Source of the DNA: a virus
IMG/VR virus record: IMGVR_UViG_3300021085_000261
Span: 1-21,640 of that record
Direction: 5' to 3' (one strand)
DNA: 21,640 nucleotides
This document shows, piece by piece, positions 5,725 to 13,093 of the stretch (its first letter is position 1; every line of letters begins with the position of its first letter). The notes beneath the pieces were generated by a model. The model saw nothing but the letters and a program-made list of their open reading frames with translations, had not been told where the DNA came from and searched no databases. A program made the position numbers and the translations under genes.

Positions 5725-7769
5725 TAGAGATATACATCGGATCAAGTAGGCTAGACACCTTCAAGGATGAGGATGTCAATATCAAACTGAGTGTTCAGAA
5801 CATAAAGGACATCAGCAAGATATTTGCGGACTATACGCAGAACTTCAGCGTACCAGCATCTAAGGCAAACAATGCGGTGTTCAAACACTACTACAATGCA
5901 GATGTGAGTGGAGGCTTTGATGCCTCCCTTAGAAAGTCTGCTACGATACTGCTAGACAAAGAGCCATTCAGAGAGGGTAGCATTGAGCTACTAGGAGTCA
6001 ATATGAAGAACGGACTAGCAAGTAGCTATGAGATAGTGTTCTTCTCTGCTGGTGTCAATCTCAAAGACTTGTTCGGTGAGGATGAGCTTACCGACCTAGA
6101 CCTATCGGCATATACGCACGATTACACAGGAGCGAATGTACGCACAGGCGCAGAGACTGGATTGAGTAGTGGCAACATCATCTATCCTCTTATCTCACCA
6201 GTTGATGATTGGTTCTACCATAGTTCATCATCAAACCATCAAGACAACAATATAGCGTATCACACTACGAACGATCCTCATGGTCTACACTACTATCAAC
6301 TCAAACCAGCTATCAAACTCGCAGCACTTGTTGATGCGATAGAAGCGAAGTATAGTATCACCTTCAACAGCAACTTCTTTGCCTCTGATAAGTTCACTCA
6401 GTTGTATATGTGGTGTCATCGTAGAGAGGGGTATATGTTCAAGGATCAGGAGAACGGATGGAATCCTGTACGAATTAGATACCAAACATCTAGCAATCCC
6501 TTTGCTCCCAGTGCGCCATTTGTAGTGCTTGATGATGCTGGTGATTTTGATGTAGTCAAGTCTAGCAGCTTGAATATGAATTTTCAAATTCACTACGACC
6601 TTACCATCATATCGGGATCTGATATAGGTCTATACATCTATGTCAATGGTAATCTATTCACTACTAAGGAGCATACTGCTAGTGTTACAGGAGAAGTAGT
6701 AGAGATGAATGGCATCAAGATTAACGACAAGATAAGCGTACGCCACGCACCAGTTCAAGGTGCTGCAAGTGCAAACTATGAGTTCAGTCTTGATGTAGAT
6801 ATTCTAGATTACACGGGATCTGGTGCTGGATATCCTAGAACATACATCACTGCATCTACTGGTGGTTTGCTAATGACCTTCGACAACGAAGTAGTGATAG
6901 CAAACCAAATGCCAGAGCAGAAGATAAGCGACTTCATCACTGGACTTGTTAAGATGTTCAACCTCACGATAGAGTCTACAAGTGCAACGCAGTTCACTCT
7001 AGAGCCTTTAGATGATTGGTATGCTAGTGGATCAACATACGACATCACAGACTTCACAGACATCTCTAGCCATAAGGTAACAAAGCCAGAGCTGTACAGA
7101 AGGCTCAAGCTAGAGCATGAGTTGGCAGATAGTAAGTTGATGCGTACACATAGACTAACGAGTGGAGATGTAGGCTATGGCGATCTAAGAGCCGACTTCA
7201 TCTTTGATGGTGGTGAGCTAACGAACCAAACCAACTTTGAACTACTACGCTTTGACAAGTTGATAGATGTGCATACAAGCACACCAATAGACTTCTTGGT
7301 AGGTAAGTCCATAGACAAAGACCTAGAGCCTTATATCGGTGCGCCTATGATCTTCTATTCTAATGGTACGCTAGACATCAGCGGAACGCCTATCGGGTTC
7401 TTAGATGAAACAGGGGTAACTCCTAGTCCAGCAGATCCTATGGATCAGTGTGTATTCATGGCTAATGTAAATGACAGCACATCGGCAGATGTAACGCAGA
7501 TGCTGACCTTCGGTCTAGAGCTAGATCCGTATCATGGTCAGGCGTTCAATGAAACGCTGTACTCGCAGTTCTGGGAGGACTACATCACTGACCTCTACTC
7601 AACGAGTAGGAGGGTGTATAGCTTCAAAGCTATCCTACCTATGACTACGATATATCAGTTGAAGATGAATGACAAGCTAGTGATCGCTGGTAAGCGATAT
7701 GTAATAAATGAAGTGAACCTCAACCTCAGAACGAGAGAGGCAACACTTGAACTTCTAAACGATGTCTAA
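5721..7769 (+). CDS. Large phage structural protein, probably tail tip or baseplate (682 aa)
   Basis: The ATG at 5721 overlaps the previous stop (ATGA). Residues 37-80 hold the most characteristic part, DYTQNFSVPASKANNAVFKH followed by YYNADVSGGFDA, and then GSIELLGVNMKNG and VFFSAGVNLKDLFGEDEL. I recognise this N-terminal pattern from a widespread, usually unnamed Bacteroidetes phage structural family. The middle is beta-rich and the C-terminus (IYQLKMNDKLVIAGKRYVIN followed by EVNLNLRTREATLEL) looks like the knob-like closing domain of tail-hub or tip proteins. Size and position just before the tape measure fit a tail-tip or baseplate hub. The stop shares a base with the next small gene (TAATG). 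Confidence 0.6.
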   Translation: MIEIYIGSSRLDTFKDEDVNIKLSVQNIKDISKIFADYTQNFSVPASKANNAVFKHYYNADVSGGFDASLRKSATILLDKEPFREGSIELLGVNMKNGLASSYEIVFFSAGVNLKDLFGEDELTDLDLSAYTHDYTGANVRTGAETGLSSGNIIYPLISPVDDWFYHSSSSNHQDNNIAYHTTNDPHGLHYYQLKPAIKLAALVDAIEAKYSITFNSNFFASDKFTQLYMWCHRREGYMFKDQENGWNPVRIRYQTSSNPFAPSAPFVVLDDAGDFDVVKSSSLNMNFQIHYDLTIISGSDIGLYIYVNGNLFTTKEHTASVTGEVVEMNGIKINDKISVRHAPVQGAASANYEFSLDVDILDYTGSGAGYPRTYITASTGGLLMTFDNEVVIANQMPEQKISDFITGLVKMFNLTIESTSATQFTLEPLDDWYASGSTYDITDFTDISSHKVTKPELYRRLKLEHELADSKLMRTHRLTSGDVGYGDLRADFIFDGGELTNQTNFELLRFDKLIDVHTSTPIDFLVGKSIDKDLEPYIGAPMIFYSNGTLDISGTPIGFLDETGVTPSPADPMDQCVFMANVNDSTSADVTQMLTFGLELDPYHGQAFNETLYSQFWEDYITDLYSTSRRVYSFKAILPMTTIYQLKMNDKLVIAGKRYVINEVNLNLRTREATLELLNDV

Positions 7770-7912
7770 TGAACTTGGGTTTTATAATAGAGCAGCTTTC
7801 AAAAGCTGACCACTTCACAGAGGAGGTACAGATAGCGAAGGGTAGGTACAAACTAATCACGACTTGGAAGGAAGCTAAAGCACATATCAAATGGCTGAGA
7901 AAAGGGAAATAG
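7769..7912 (+). CDS. Small hypothetical protein between tail-tip gene and tape measure (47 aa)
   Basis: ATG 7769 overlaps the previous stop (TAATG) and the stop TAG is at 7910-7912, 22 bases into the tape-measure gene. The product starts MNLGFIIEQLSKADHFTEEV and has a basic helical end (KEAKAHIKWLRKGK). It is the only frame that fills the gap between its two neighbours and is coupled to both, which supports it. It holds the motif copy at 7777 and an inverted repeat at 7793-7808. Function unknown. Confidence 0.6.
   Translation: MNLGFIIEQLSKADHFTEEVQIAKGRYKLITTWKEAKAHIKWLRKGK
7777..7791 (+). promoter_or_regulatory. Boundary motif copy C, GGGTTTTATAATAGA, before the tape measure
   Basis: Six bases after the stop of the 682-residue gene, and inside the start of the 47-residue frame. 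It shares GGGTTTTATAAT with copy D. It could direct transcription of the tape measure and head genes. Because it also encodes the residues GFII, chance is less easily excluded than at the intergenic copies. Confidence 0.3.
7793..7808. repeat. Perfect inverted repeat CAGCTTT-CA-AAAGCTG
   Basis: Seven base pairs with a two-base spacer, just downstream of motif copy C and within the 47-residue gene. As RNA the loop is too tight for a full hairpin, but as DNA it could be an operator. No T run follows, so it is not a terminator. Confidence 0.35.
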
Positions 7913-9459
7913 AAATAAATGTCAAAACGGATAAGGCTGTCAATAATGTAGACAACCTAACAGATGCCGTAGAGGACACTGCGAAAGCAGCCGACAAAGC
8001 GGAAGGCTCATTTGATGGTTTAGTATCAGGTATTGACAAGATGACTGGTGGTCTAGTTTCTGGATTTAAGAATGCGGTAACTGGTATTAAGAACGGCGTG
8101 AAGGCGATGAAAACCTTGAAGGTTGCTATTGCAGCCACTGGTATTGGATTGCTAGTTATTGCTATCGGTTCTCTAGTCTCTTACTTTACCAATACCCAAA
8201 AGGGAGCAGATAAGTTGAATGTAGCGTTCAAAGCGATAGGTGCTACTATTGATGTATTGGTTGATCGTGTATCAACATTTGGTGAGGGGTTGTTTAAGAT
8301 ACTATCAGGTGATTTCTCTGAAGGTGTAGATATCCTGAAGGGATCATTTAAGGGATTGGGTGAGGAGATACGCAATGAAGCATCGGCAGCAGCCGAACTA
8401 GAACGCCAGTTCCAAGCATTACAGGATCGCGAGATTTCAATGATAGAAACTCGTGCAGAGCGTAGAGCATCTATTGAAGCCTTACGACTTGTAGCGGCAG
8501 ATGAAACTAGAGATCTACAAGCTAGAGCCAACGCATTAAAGGAGGCGATGGAACTAGAGAAGCAACTTGCAGATGAGGAGGTAGCGATAGCAGCAGAGAG
8601 GGCTAGAATCTTACAAGAGCAGAATGCACTAGGTGAGTCTACGAGAGATGACTTACAAGCAGAGGCAGAAGCTAATGCTCGTGTGATTGAATTACAAGCA
8701 CAGCGTGATACTCGTTTGAAGGAATTGGTTGCTACATACAACAGCTTGAACAAGCAAGTAAGAGATGCAGCTCAAGCCATTCGTGATGAGGAGTCAGCCA
8801 TCCTAGAGCTAAACACTAAGGCGGTAGATAGTAAGAAGTTCGCAGTAGATAACGAACTGAAGATGCACAAGATGCTACGCACAGGCATGGCTCAGATGGA
8901 TCAGCAGTATGCTTCAACAAGAGAGCAGATAGAAGCTGACTCAGCAAAGAAAACTAGATCACAGAAGATGGCAGAGCTAGACATAGTTGCTGGAGCATTG
9001 AATGGTCTAGGTCAGTTGGCTGGTGAGAATGCGGCAGCTGGTAAAGCAATAAGCGCAGCAGAGGCTATCATCAACACCTACACAGGTGCTACTAAAGCCC
9101 TAGCACAAGGTGGTATCTTTGGTGCGGTAGCAGCAGCTGGTGTAGTAGCTAGTGGTATCGCTAGTGTTCGTGCAATCTACAAAACTGATATCCCAACGCC
9201 ATCACCTTCTAATGTAAGCGTAGGGGGTAGACAACTAGGCGGCGGCGGAGGTGGTTCTAGACCAGCATCACCTACACCTAACATCCCTAGACCTCAACTC
9301 GCTACTGGTATCGGGTTTGATACATCAGGTGCTAACTTAGGCAATCAGATAGCAGAGAGTCTGCAAGGCTCATCAATGAGAGCGTATGTAGTGAACCAAG
9401 ACATACAGAGCGCAGAGAAGCTAGATCGTAAAATAGAAGAAACAGCAACATTCGGATAG
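7891..9459 (+). CDS. Tail tape measure protein
   Basis: The 522-residue protein shows tape-measure features in order. There is a charged helical N-terminus (VDNLTDAVEDTAKAADKAEG), a hydrophobic segment at 76-97 (LKVAIAATGIGLLVIAIGSL) and a long Ala/Glu/Arg/Gln-rich coiled coil at about 155-340. A second hydrophobic stretch lies near 407-427 (GAVAAAGVVASGIA), followed by a Gly-rich and Pro-rich linker (GGGGGGSRPASPTPN). Tape measures fix tail length and may enter the host envelope at infection. At the usual ~1.5 angstrom per residue this length implies a tail of roughly 80 nm. The start overlaps the 47-residue gene and the end is one base from the protease gene. Confidence 0.85.
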   Translation: MAEKREIEINVKTDKAVNNVDNLTDAVEDTAKAADKAEGSFDGLVSGIDKMTGGLVSGFKNAVTGIKNGVKAMKTLKVAIAATGIGLLVIAIGSLVSYFTNTQKGADKLNVAFKAIGATIDVLVDRVSTFGEGLFKILSGDFSEGVDILKGSFKGLGEEIRNEASAAAELERQFQALQDREISMIETRAERRASIEALRLVAADETRDLQARANALKEAMELEKQLADEEVAIAAERARILQEQNALGESTRDDLQAEAEANARVIELQAQRDTRLKELVATYNSLNKQVRDAAQAIRDEESAILELNTKAVDSKKFAVDNELKMHKMLRTGMAQMDQQYASTREQIEADSAKKTRSQKMAELDIVAGALNGLGQLAGENAAAGKAISAAEAIINTYTGATKALAQGGIFGAVAAAGVVASGIASVRAIYKTDIPTPSPSNVSVGGRQLGGGGGGSRPASPTPNIPRPQLATGIGFDTSGANLGNQIAESLQGSSMRAYVVNQDIQSAEKLDRKIEETATFG

Positions 9460-9460
9460 T

Positions 9461-10417
9461 ATGAGATTTTTTGAATTAGTATTAGATGAGGAGAAGCTAT
9501 TGCATGGCATTGATGCTATCAGCATCGTAGAGCATCCAGCGATAGAGGAGGACTTCATCACAATGAGCAAGGAACACAAGTTCGAGTTCAAAGAGGTAGA
9601 CAACGAGAAGCGCATCCTGATGGGTGCAGCTATGATTCCAGAGAAGCCTATCTACCGAGTAGATGGTGGCGAAGAATACTATGTGTTCTTTACTAAGGAA
9701 ACGATACGCAGAGCATCGGAGTTGTACTTGATGAATGGTAAGCAAGGCAACGCTACCCTAGAGCATGAGAAGAAGATAGAAGGTCTATCGTTAGTTGAGA
9801 GCTGGATCATAGAGGACAGCGACAAGGACAAGTCTAGAGCCTACGGCTTAGAGTACCCAGTAGGTACATGGATGGTATCTATGAAGGTTAATAACGAGGA
9901 CATCTGGGAGAACTATGTCCGTGAGGGTATCGTAAAGGGATTCTCTATTGAGGGCTGGTTCATGCAGCGTGAGTCCGCTATTGAGGTCAATACGGAACTA
10001 TCAGCAATCGAATCAGCAGAAGCAGAACACCTCCTCTCCCTATATCTTCTGGGAATAACTAAAGGCGTTCTCAAGAACGACAAGAGATACAAGAATGGAA
10101 AGAAGCTGGAGATGGAGTCATTCAAAGACTACCCTGATTCAGTATCTAACAATGCAAAGAAAGGAATCGAACTCAACGAGAAGCAAGGCAACAAGTGCGC
10201 TACTCAAGTCGGTAAGATCCGAGCGCAGCAGCTCTCACAAAAGCAACCACTCTCAGTAGAAACCATCAAGCGTATGTACAGCTACTTAAGTAGAGCGCAA
10301 GAGTATTACGATGAAGGAGACACCACATCCTGTGGTTACATATCGTATTTGCTATGGGGTGGTCTAAGTGCTAAGAGATGGGCAGAGAGCAAATTGAAGG
10401 AGCTGGATCAGATATAG
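9461..10417 (+). CDS. Capsid maturation protease (XkdF-like) fused to a C-terminal domain
   Basis: The N-terminal ~170 residues match the prohead protease pattern of the XkdF/HK97 kind, including DAISIVEHPAIEEDFI. The likely catalytic His is H102 (ATLEHEKKIEG) and the likely Ser is S162 in VKGFSIEGWF. After a linker, a second domain at about 219-316 contains FKDYPDSVSNNAKKGIELNE, CATQVGKIRAQQL, SVETIKRMYSYLSR, a Cys and an LLWGG turn before SAKRWAESKL. This module occurs fused to phage head proteins as I recall; its role is unknown. The protease cleaves scaffold and capsid during head maturation. It precedes scaffold and capsid genes, as expected. Confidence 0.8.
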   Translation: MRFFELVLDEEKLLHGIDAISIVEHPAIEEDFITMSKEHKFEFKEVDNEKRILMGAAMIPEKPIYRVDGGEEYYVFFTKETIRRASELYLMNGKQGNATLEHEKKIEGLSLVESWIIEDSDKDKSRAYGLEYPVGTWMVSMKVNNEDIWENYVREGIVKGFSIEGWFMQRESAIEVNTELSAIESAEAEHLLSLYLLGITKGVLKNDKRYKNGKKLEMESFKDYPDSVSNNAKKGIELNEKQGNKCATQVGKIRAQQLSQKQPLSVETIKRMYSYLSRAQEYYDEGDTTSCGYISYLLWGGLSAKRWAESKLKELDQI

Positions 10418-10470
10418 AAAGTAACCCAAAATCAAAATAAATAGTTGTTTAATTAACAAAGTTCTAGAAA

Positions 10471-11058
10471 ATGAATCTAAACGAAGTGTTCAAGAAAATT
10501 GAAATGGCTCTCACTCCAAGTGAAGAAGCTGCTCCTGTTGAGGAGGTAAAGGTAGAGATGGCGAATATGCGCCTCGCTAATGGTGTCGTGATTGAGGCTG
10601 AGTCTTTCGAGGCTGGTCAGAATGTATTCCTCGTTGGGGAAGATGATGAGAAGGTAGCTGCTCCAGTAGGAGAGCATGAACTAGAAGATGGTCGTGTATT
10701 GGTTATCGTAGAAGAAGGTGTCATCGCTGAGATCAAAGAAGTAGAAGAAGCACCAGCTGAAGAAGAAGTTGAGGTTGAACAAGCTGCTGAGGAAGAAGAA
10801 ATGGGCTATGTTACCAAAGAGGAGTTTGAAAGCGCAGTATCTGAGATCAAAGAGATGATCGCTAACATGATGCCTCAAGAGGAAGAAATGAGTGCTACTG
10901 AAGAAGTAGTAGAAGAACAAGTGGAGATGAGTGTTGATGAAGCACCAGCGGCTAAGAAAGTAGCAGTTGCTCCAGTAGAGAAAAAAGTAGACATGAATCG
11001 CTATGCTAAGAAAGCACCGCAAGATACATTGTCTCGTGTTTTAAGTAAGTTATCATAA
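10471..11058 (+). CDS. Scaffold-like protein
   Basis: The 195-residue product is very acidic. It has a small folded section (MRLANGVVIEAESFEAGQNV and LEDGRVLVIVEEGVIAEIKE), then Glu/Val/Ala-rich repeats (EEAPAEEEVEVEQAAEEEE), a coiled-coil candidate (VTKEEFESAVSEIKEMIANM) and a basic C-terminus (NRYAKKAPQDTLSRVLSKL). The acidic coiled-coil body plus basic end is typical of capsid scaffolds. The basic tail would contact the shell. It lies between the protease and the capsid gene. The leader is A-rich. The GAA/GTA-rich DNA opens a shadow frame on the opposite strand, which I do not consider a gene. Confidence 0.7.
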   Translation: MNLNEVFKKIEMALTPSEEAAPVEEVKVEMANMRLANGVVIEAESFEAGQNVFLVGEDDEKVAAPVGEHELEDGRVLVIVEEGVIAEIKEVEEAPAEEEVEVEQAAEEEEMGYVTKEEFESAVSEIKEMIANMMPQEEEMSATEEVVEEQVEMSVDEAPAAKKVAVAPVEKKVDMNRYAKKAPQDTLSRVLSKLS

Positions 11059-11076
11059 ATTAAATAAAGAAGAAAA

Positions 11077-12003
11077 ATGGCTACAACCACTTCAGTAACT
11101 ACAACCTACGCTGGTGAAGCGGCAGGGCGTTTTGTAAGCGCAGCTCTTTTGAGCGCAGACACTATCGATGGCGGTGGTGTTACAATCAAACCAAATGTAA
11201 AGTTCAAAGAAGTCCTAAAGACTATGAACTTAGATGCAATCACTAAGGATGCAACTTGTGATTTCTCTGACACTTCAACATTGACTCTCGCAGAGAGCAT
11301 ACTTGAGGTCAAGCAACTACAAGTAAATCTGGAATTGTGTAAGTCCGATTTTGAGGACGACTGGCTTGCTGCTGAGATGGGCTTCTCTGCTCATGACAAC
11401 CTTCCAGCTACATTCTCTGATTACTTGATCGGATATGTTGCTTCTAAAGTCGCTGCAAAGAACGAATCAAACATCTGGCAAGGTGTTGATGCTAACGCTG
11501 GTGAGTTCGATGGTTTCACTACATTGGCTGCTGCTAACGCAGATGTGATTGATGTAACTGGTACGACTATCACTGCTGGTAATGTAATTGATGAGTTAGG
11601 TAAAGTAGTAGATGAAATTCCAGCTGCATTGTACGGCAAAGAGGATCTATACATCTATGTATCACAGCACATCGCTCGTTCTTATGTTCGTGCATTAGGT
11701 GGCTTCGGAGCTTCAGGCTTGGGTGCTAATGGTGTTGCTGCACAAGGTACTACTTGGTACAACGGAGGCGATTTAGCTTTTGATGGTGTTAAGTTGTTCG
11801 TAGCTTCAGGTCTACCGACAAACGATATGATTGCTGCTCAGAAGTCTAACTTGTACTTCGGTACTTCTATCCTTGCTGACTGGCAAGAGGTGAAGTTGTT
11901 AGATATGGCTGATTTAGATGGTAGCAAAAATGTTCGTGTGATCATGCGCATGGCTGCTGGTTGTCAGATCGGTATCGGTGCTGATGTAGTTTACTACACT
12001 TAA
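11077..12003 (+). CDS. Major capsid protein
   Basis: The 308-residue protein follows the protease and scaffold genes and precedes a strong terminator, the usual place and size for an HK97-fold shell protein. It starts MATTTSVTTTYAGEAAGRFV, and includes an N-terminal arm with GGVTIKPNVKFKEVLKTMNL, a helix (FSDYLIGYVASKVAAKNESN), a central acidic helix (NVIDELGKVVDEIPAALYGK) and a C-terminal strand region (KNVRVIMRMAAGCQIGIGAD). Its family is inferred by pattern and context. The leader AATAAAGAAGAAAA is A-rich with no Shine-Dalgarno site, consistent with a highly expressed Bacteroidetes-type gene. Confidence 0.8.
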   Translation: MATTTSVTTTYAGEAAGRFVSAALLSADTIDGGGVTIKPNVKFKEVLKTMNLDAITKDATCDFSDTSTLTLAESILEVKQLQVNLELCKSDFEDDWLAAEMGFSAHDNLPATFSDYLIGYVASKVAAKNESNIWQGVDANAGEFDGFTTLAAANADVIDVTGTTITAGNVIDELGKVVDEIPAALYGKEDLYIYVSQHIARSYVRALGGFGASGLGANGVAAQGTTWYNGGDLAFDGVKLFVASGLPTNDMIAAQKSNLYFGTSILADWQEVKLLDMADLDGSKNVRVIMRMAAGCQIGIGADVVYYT

Positions 12004-12023
12004 GAAGTAGTTATTTAATCATT

Positions 12024-12060
12024 AAAGGGGTAGGTGGGTTCAATCTGCCTACCCTTTTTT
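12024..12060 (+). terminator. Intrinsic terminator after the capsid gene
   Basis: GGGTAGG (12028-12034) pairs with CCTACCC (12048-12054) around a 13-base loop that can be partly closed by wobble pairs. A T run follows at 12055-12060 and flanking A bases can extend the stem. It separates the capsid gene from the tail-tube-like gene, so it may limit transcription of the latter, because I see no separate promoter in the 12 bases before its ATG. Confidence 0.8.
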
Positions 12061-12072
12061 AATTCATAGAAT

Positions 12073-12603
12073 ATGGCGTGTACATTAACAAAAGGAAGAA
12101 ACGAGCCTTGTAAAGATGTAGTAGGTGGTATCACCTCTGTGTACTTTGCAGACTTCGGAACATTAGGTGCGATTGGCTACGATGGCACTGCTGGTGAGAC
12201 TGATGTGATTGAAACATTTGGAGGAACTCCAGATTGGTTTGAGTTCAAACTAAAAGGAAACTCTAGCTTCGAACAAGCTGTTACCTCATCTCGTGAGAAT
12301 GGTACAACCTTCTACGAGCAGACATTAAACTTGACCTTCAAGAAGATGTCTAAGCAGACTCACAACGAATTGAAGTTACTTGCTTATGCAAGACCTCATG
12401 TGATCGTAGAGGACAACAACGGCAACAAGTTCTTGATGGGCTTTGAGTATGGTGCTGAGGTAAGCGGTGGCTCTATCGCAACAGGTGCAGCAATGGGTGA
12501 TCTATCAGGTTACACTTTGACCTTCACTGGTCAAGAGAAGATTCCAGCGAATTTCGTAGATGCTACGATTACAGCTGATGCTTCTAACATCTCTGACATC
12601 TAA
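12073..12603 (+). CDS. Major tail (tube) protein-like
   Basis: The 176-residue product has features of a tail tube subunit: a beta-rich core with DWFEFKLKGNSSFEQAVTSS, a NGTTFYEQTLNLTFKKMSKQ segment, then a strand-turn region (PHVIVEDNNGNKFLMGFEYG) and a GYTLTFTGQEKIPANF end. Small size, beta content and high-expression context between two terminators fit a tube protein. It could instead be a capsid decoration protein, given its place beside the capsid gene. The ATG at 12073 follows the A/T leader AATTCATAGAAT. Confidence 0.6.
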   Translation: MACTLTKGRNEPCKDVVGGITSVYFADFGTLGAIGYDGTAGETDVIETFGGTPDWFEFKLKGNSSFEQAVTSSRENGTTFYEQTLNLTFKKMSKQTHNELKLLAYARPHVIVEDNNGNKFLMGFEYGAEVSGGSIATGAAMGDLSGYTLTFTGQEKIPANFVDATITADASNISDI

Positions 12604-12623
12604 TAGTCTAAACTACTAGAATC

Positions 12624-12660
12624 AAAAAACCCCTTCCAATTACGGAGGGGGTTCTTTTTT
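12624..12660 (+). terminator. Intrinsic terminator after the tube-like gene
   Basis: AACCCCTTCC (12628-12637) pairs with GGAGGGGGTT (12644-12653), ten pairs with one wobble, around the loop AATTAC. Six A precede it and six T follow (12655-12660), so it could work in both directions. It isolates the capsid/tube unit from the portal unit. Confidence 0.85.
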
Positions 12661-12679
12661 GGTAGGAATTGCACCTACC
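12661..12679. repeat. Small hairpin GGTAGG-AATTGCA-CCTACC
   Basis: Six perfect pairs with a seven-base loop, directly after the terminator. The stem sequence repeats the GGTAGG/CCTACC stem of the terminator at 12024-12060. No T run follows. It may be a second structural stop, an operator or RNA protection. On the other strand it looks somewhat like a tRNA T arm, but no other tRNA parts are present. Confidence 0.4.
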
Positions 12680-12721
12680 TAAGAGAGCAATGAATGGCAA
12701 ATATACCACATCTTTCCTTTT

Positions 12722-12736
12722 GGGTTTTATAATTAG
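12722..12736 (+). promoter_or_regulatory. Boundary motif copy D, GGGTTTTATAATTAG, directly before an ATG
   Basis: The copy lies in a 133-base gap after a terminator and ends against the ATG at 12737. The transcript of the portal group must start here or further up this gap, and no Bacteroidetes TAnnTTTG box is seen in it. A promoter here would give a nearly leaderless message. Confidence 0.4.
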
Positions 12737-13093
12737 ATGATAATTGTAGAAGAAAATACAACGGCTACGATCAAGATGTACCTCCGAGACTTTACTACGG
12801 AGTCATTTGAGATTGAGATAATCTCTGAGGATCAGCGTAAGGAGGTAGTAGACACTACCCTTAGTGGAACATGGAACGACTTTAGAAAAGTGCTTACCTT
12901 TACCTATGATGTATCTGCTCTAGTAGCAGAGAACTTCTATGTCGTTAAGATATGGGAGGCTAGTAAGGTGAAGCTACTTTCTCAGGATCGTATGTATATC
13001 CTACCTTCAGGATCGGATGTTGCTACATACCAACCGAAACTAGCAGCAACTGAGAAAACAATGGACAACGAATTTAAGATCTATGGCGAATAA
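12737..13093 (+). CDS. Hypothetical beta-rich structural protein, 118 aa
   Basis: The ATG at 12737 follows motif copy D. The product begins MIIVEENTTATIKMYLRDFT and is rich in alternating hydrophobic and polar residues, as in a small beta sandwich (EIEIISEDQRKEVVDTTLSG, then WNDFRKVLTFTYDVSALVAE). No signal peptide or membrane segment is seen. It overlaps the portal gene by 11 bases, so it is probably co-translated with it and may be a virion component. No family recognised with confidence. Confidence 0.65.
   Translation: MIIVEENTTATIKMYLRDFTTESFEIEIISEDQRKEVVDTTLSGTWNDFRKVLTFTYDVSALVAENFYVVKIWEASKVKLLSQDRMYILPSGSDVATYQPKLAATEKTMDNEFKIYGE

Noticed and set aside
8181-8753. 190-codon open frame on the minus strand
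   Set aside because: It lies wholly inside the tape measure gene. The Ala/Glu/Arg-rich coiled coil yields a Ser/Ala/Arg-rich antisense frame with low complexity, as expected for a shadow.
10681-11022. 113-codon open frame on the minus strand with many Phe and Leu
   Set aside because: It is the antisense of the Glu-rich scaffold gene (GAA gives TTC), which explains its hydrophobic look; no promoter or leader supports it.
12661-12720. Possible tRNA or tRNA remnant on the minus strand (GTAGG-TGCAATT-CCTAC resembles a T arm)
   Set aside because: No acceptor, D or anticodon arm can be drawn around it and the loop lacks the TTC start, so the hairpin alone is not enough.
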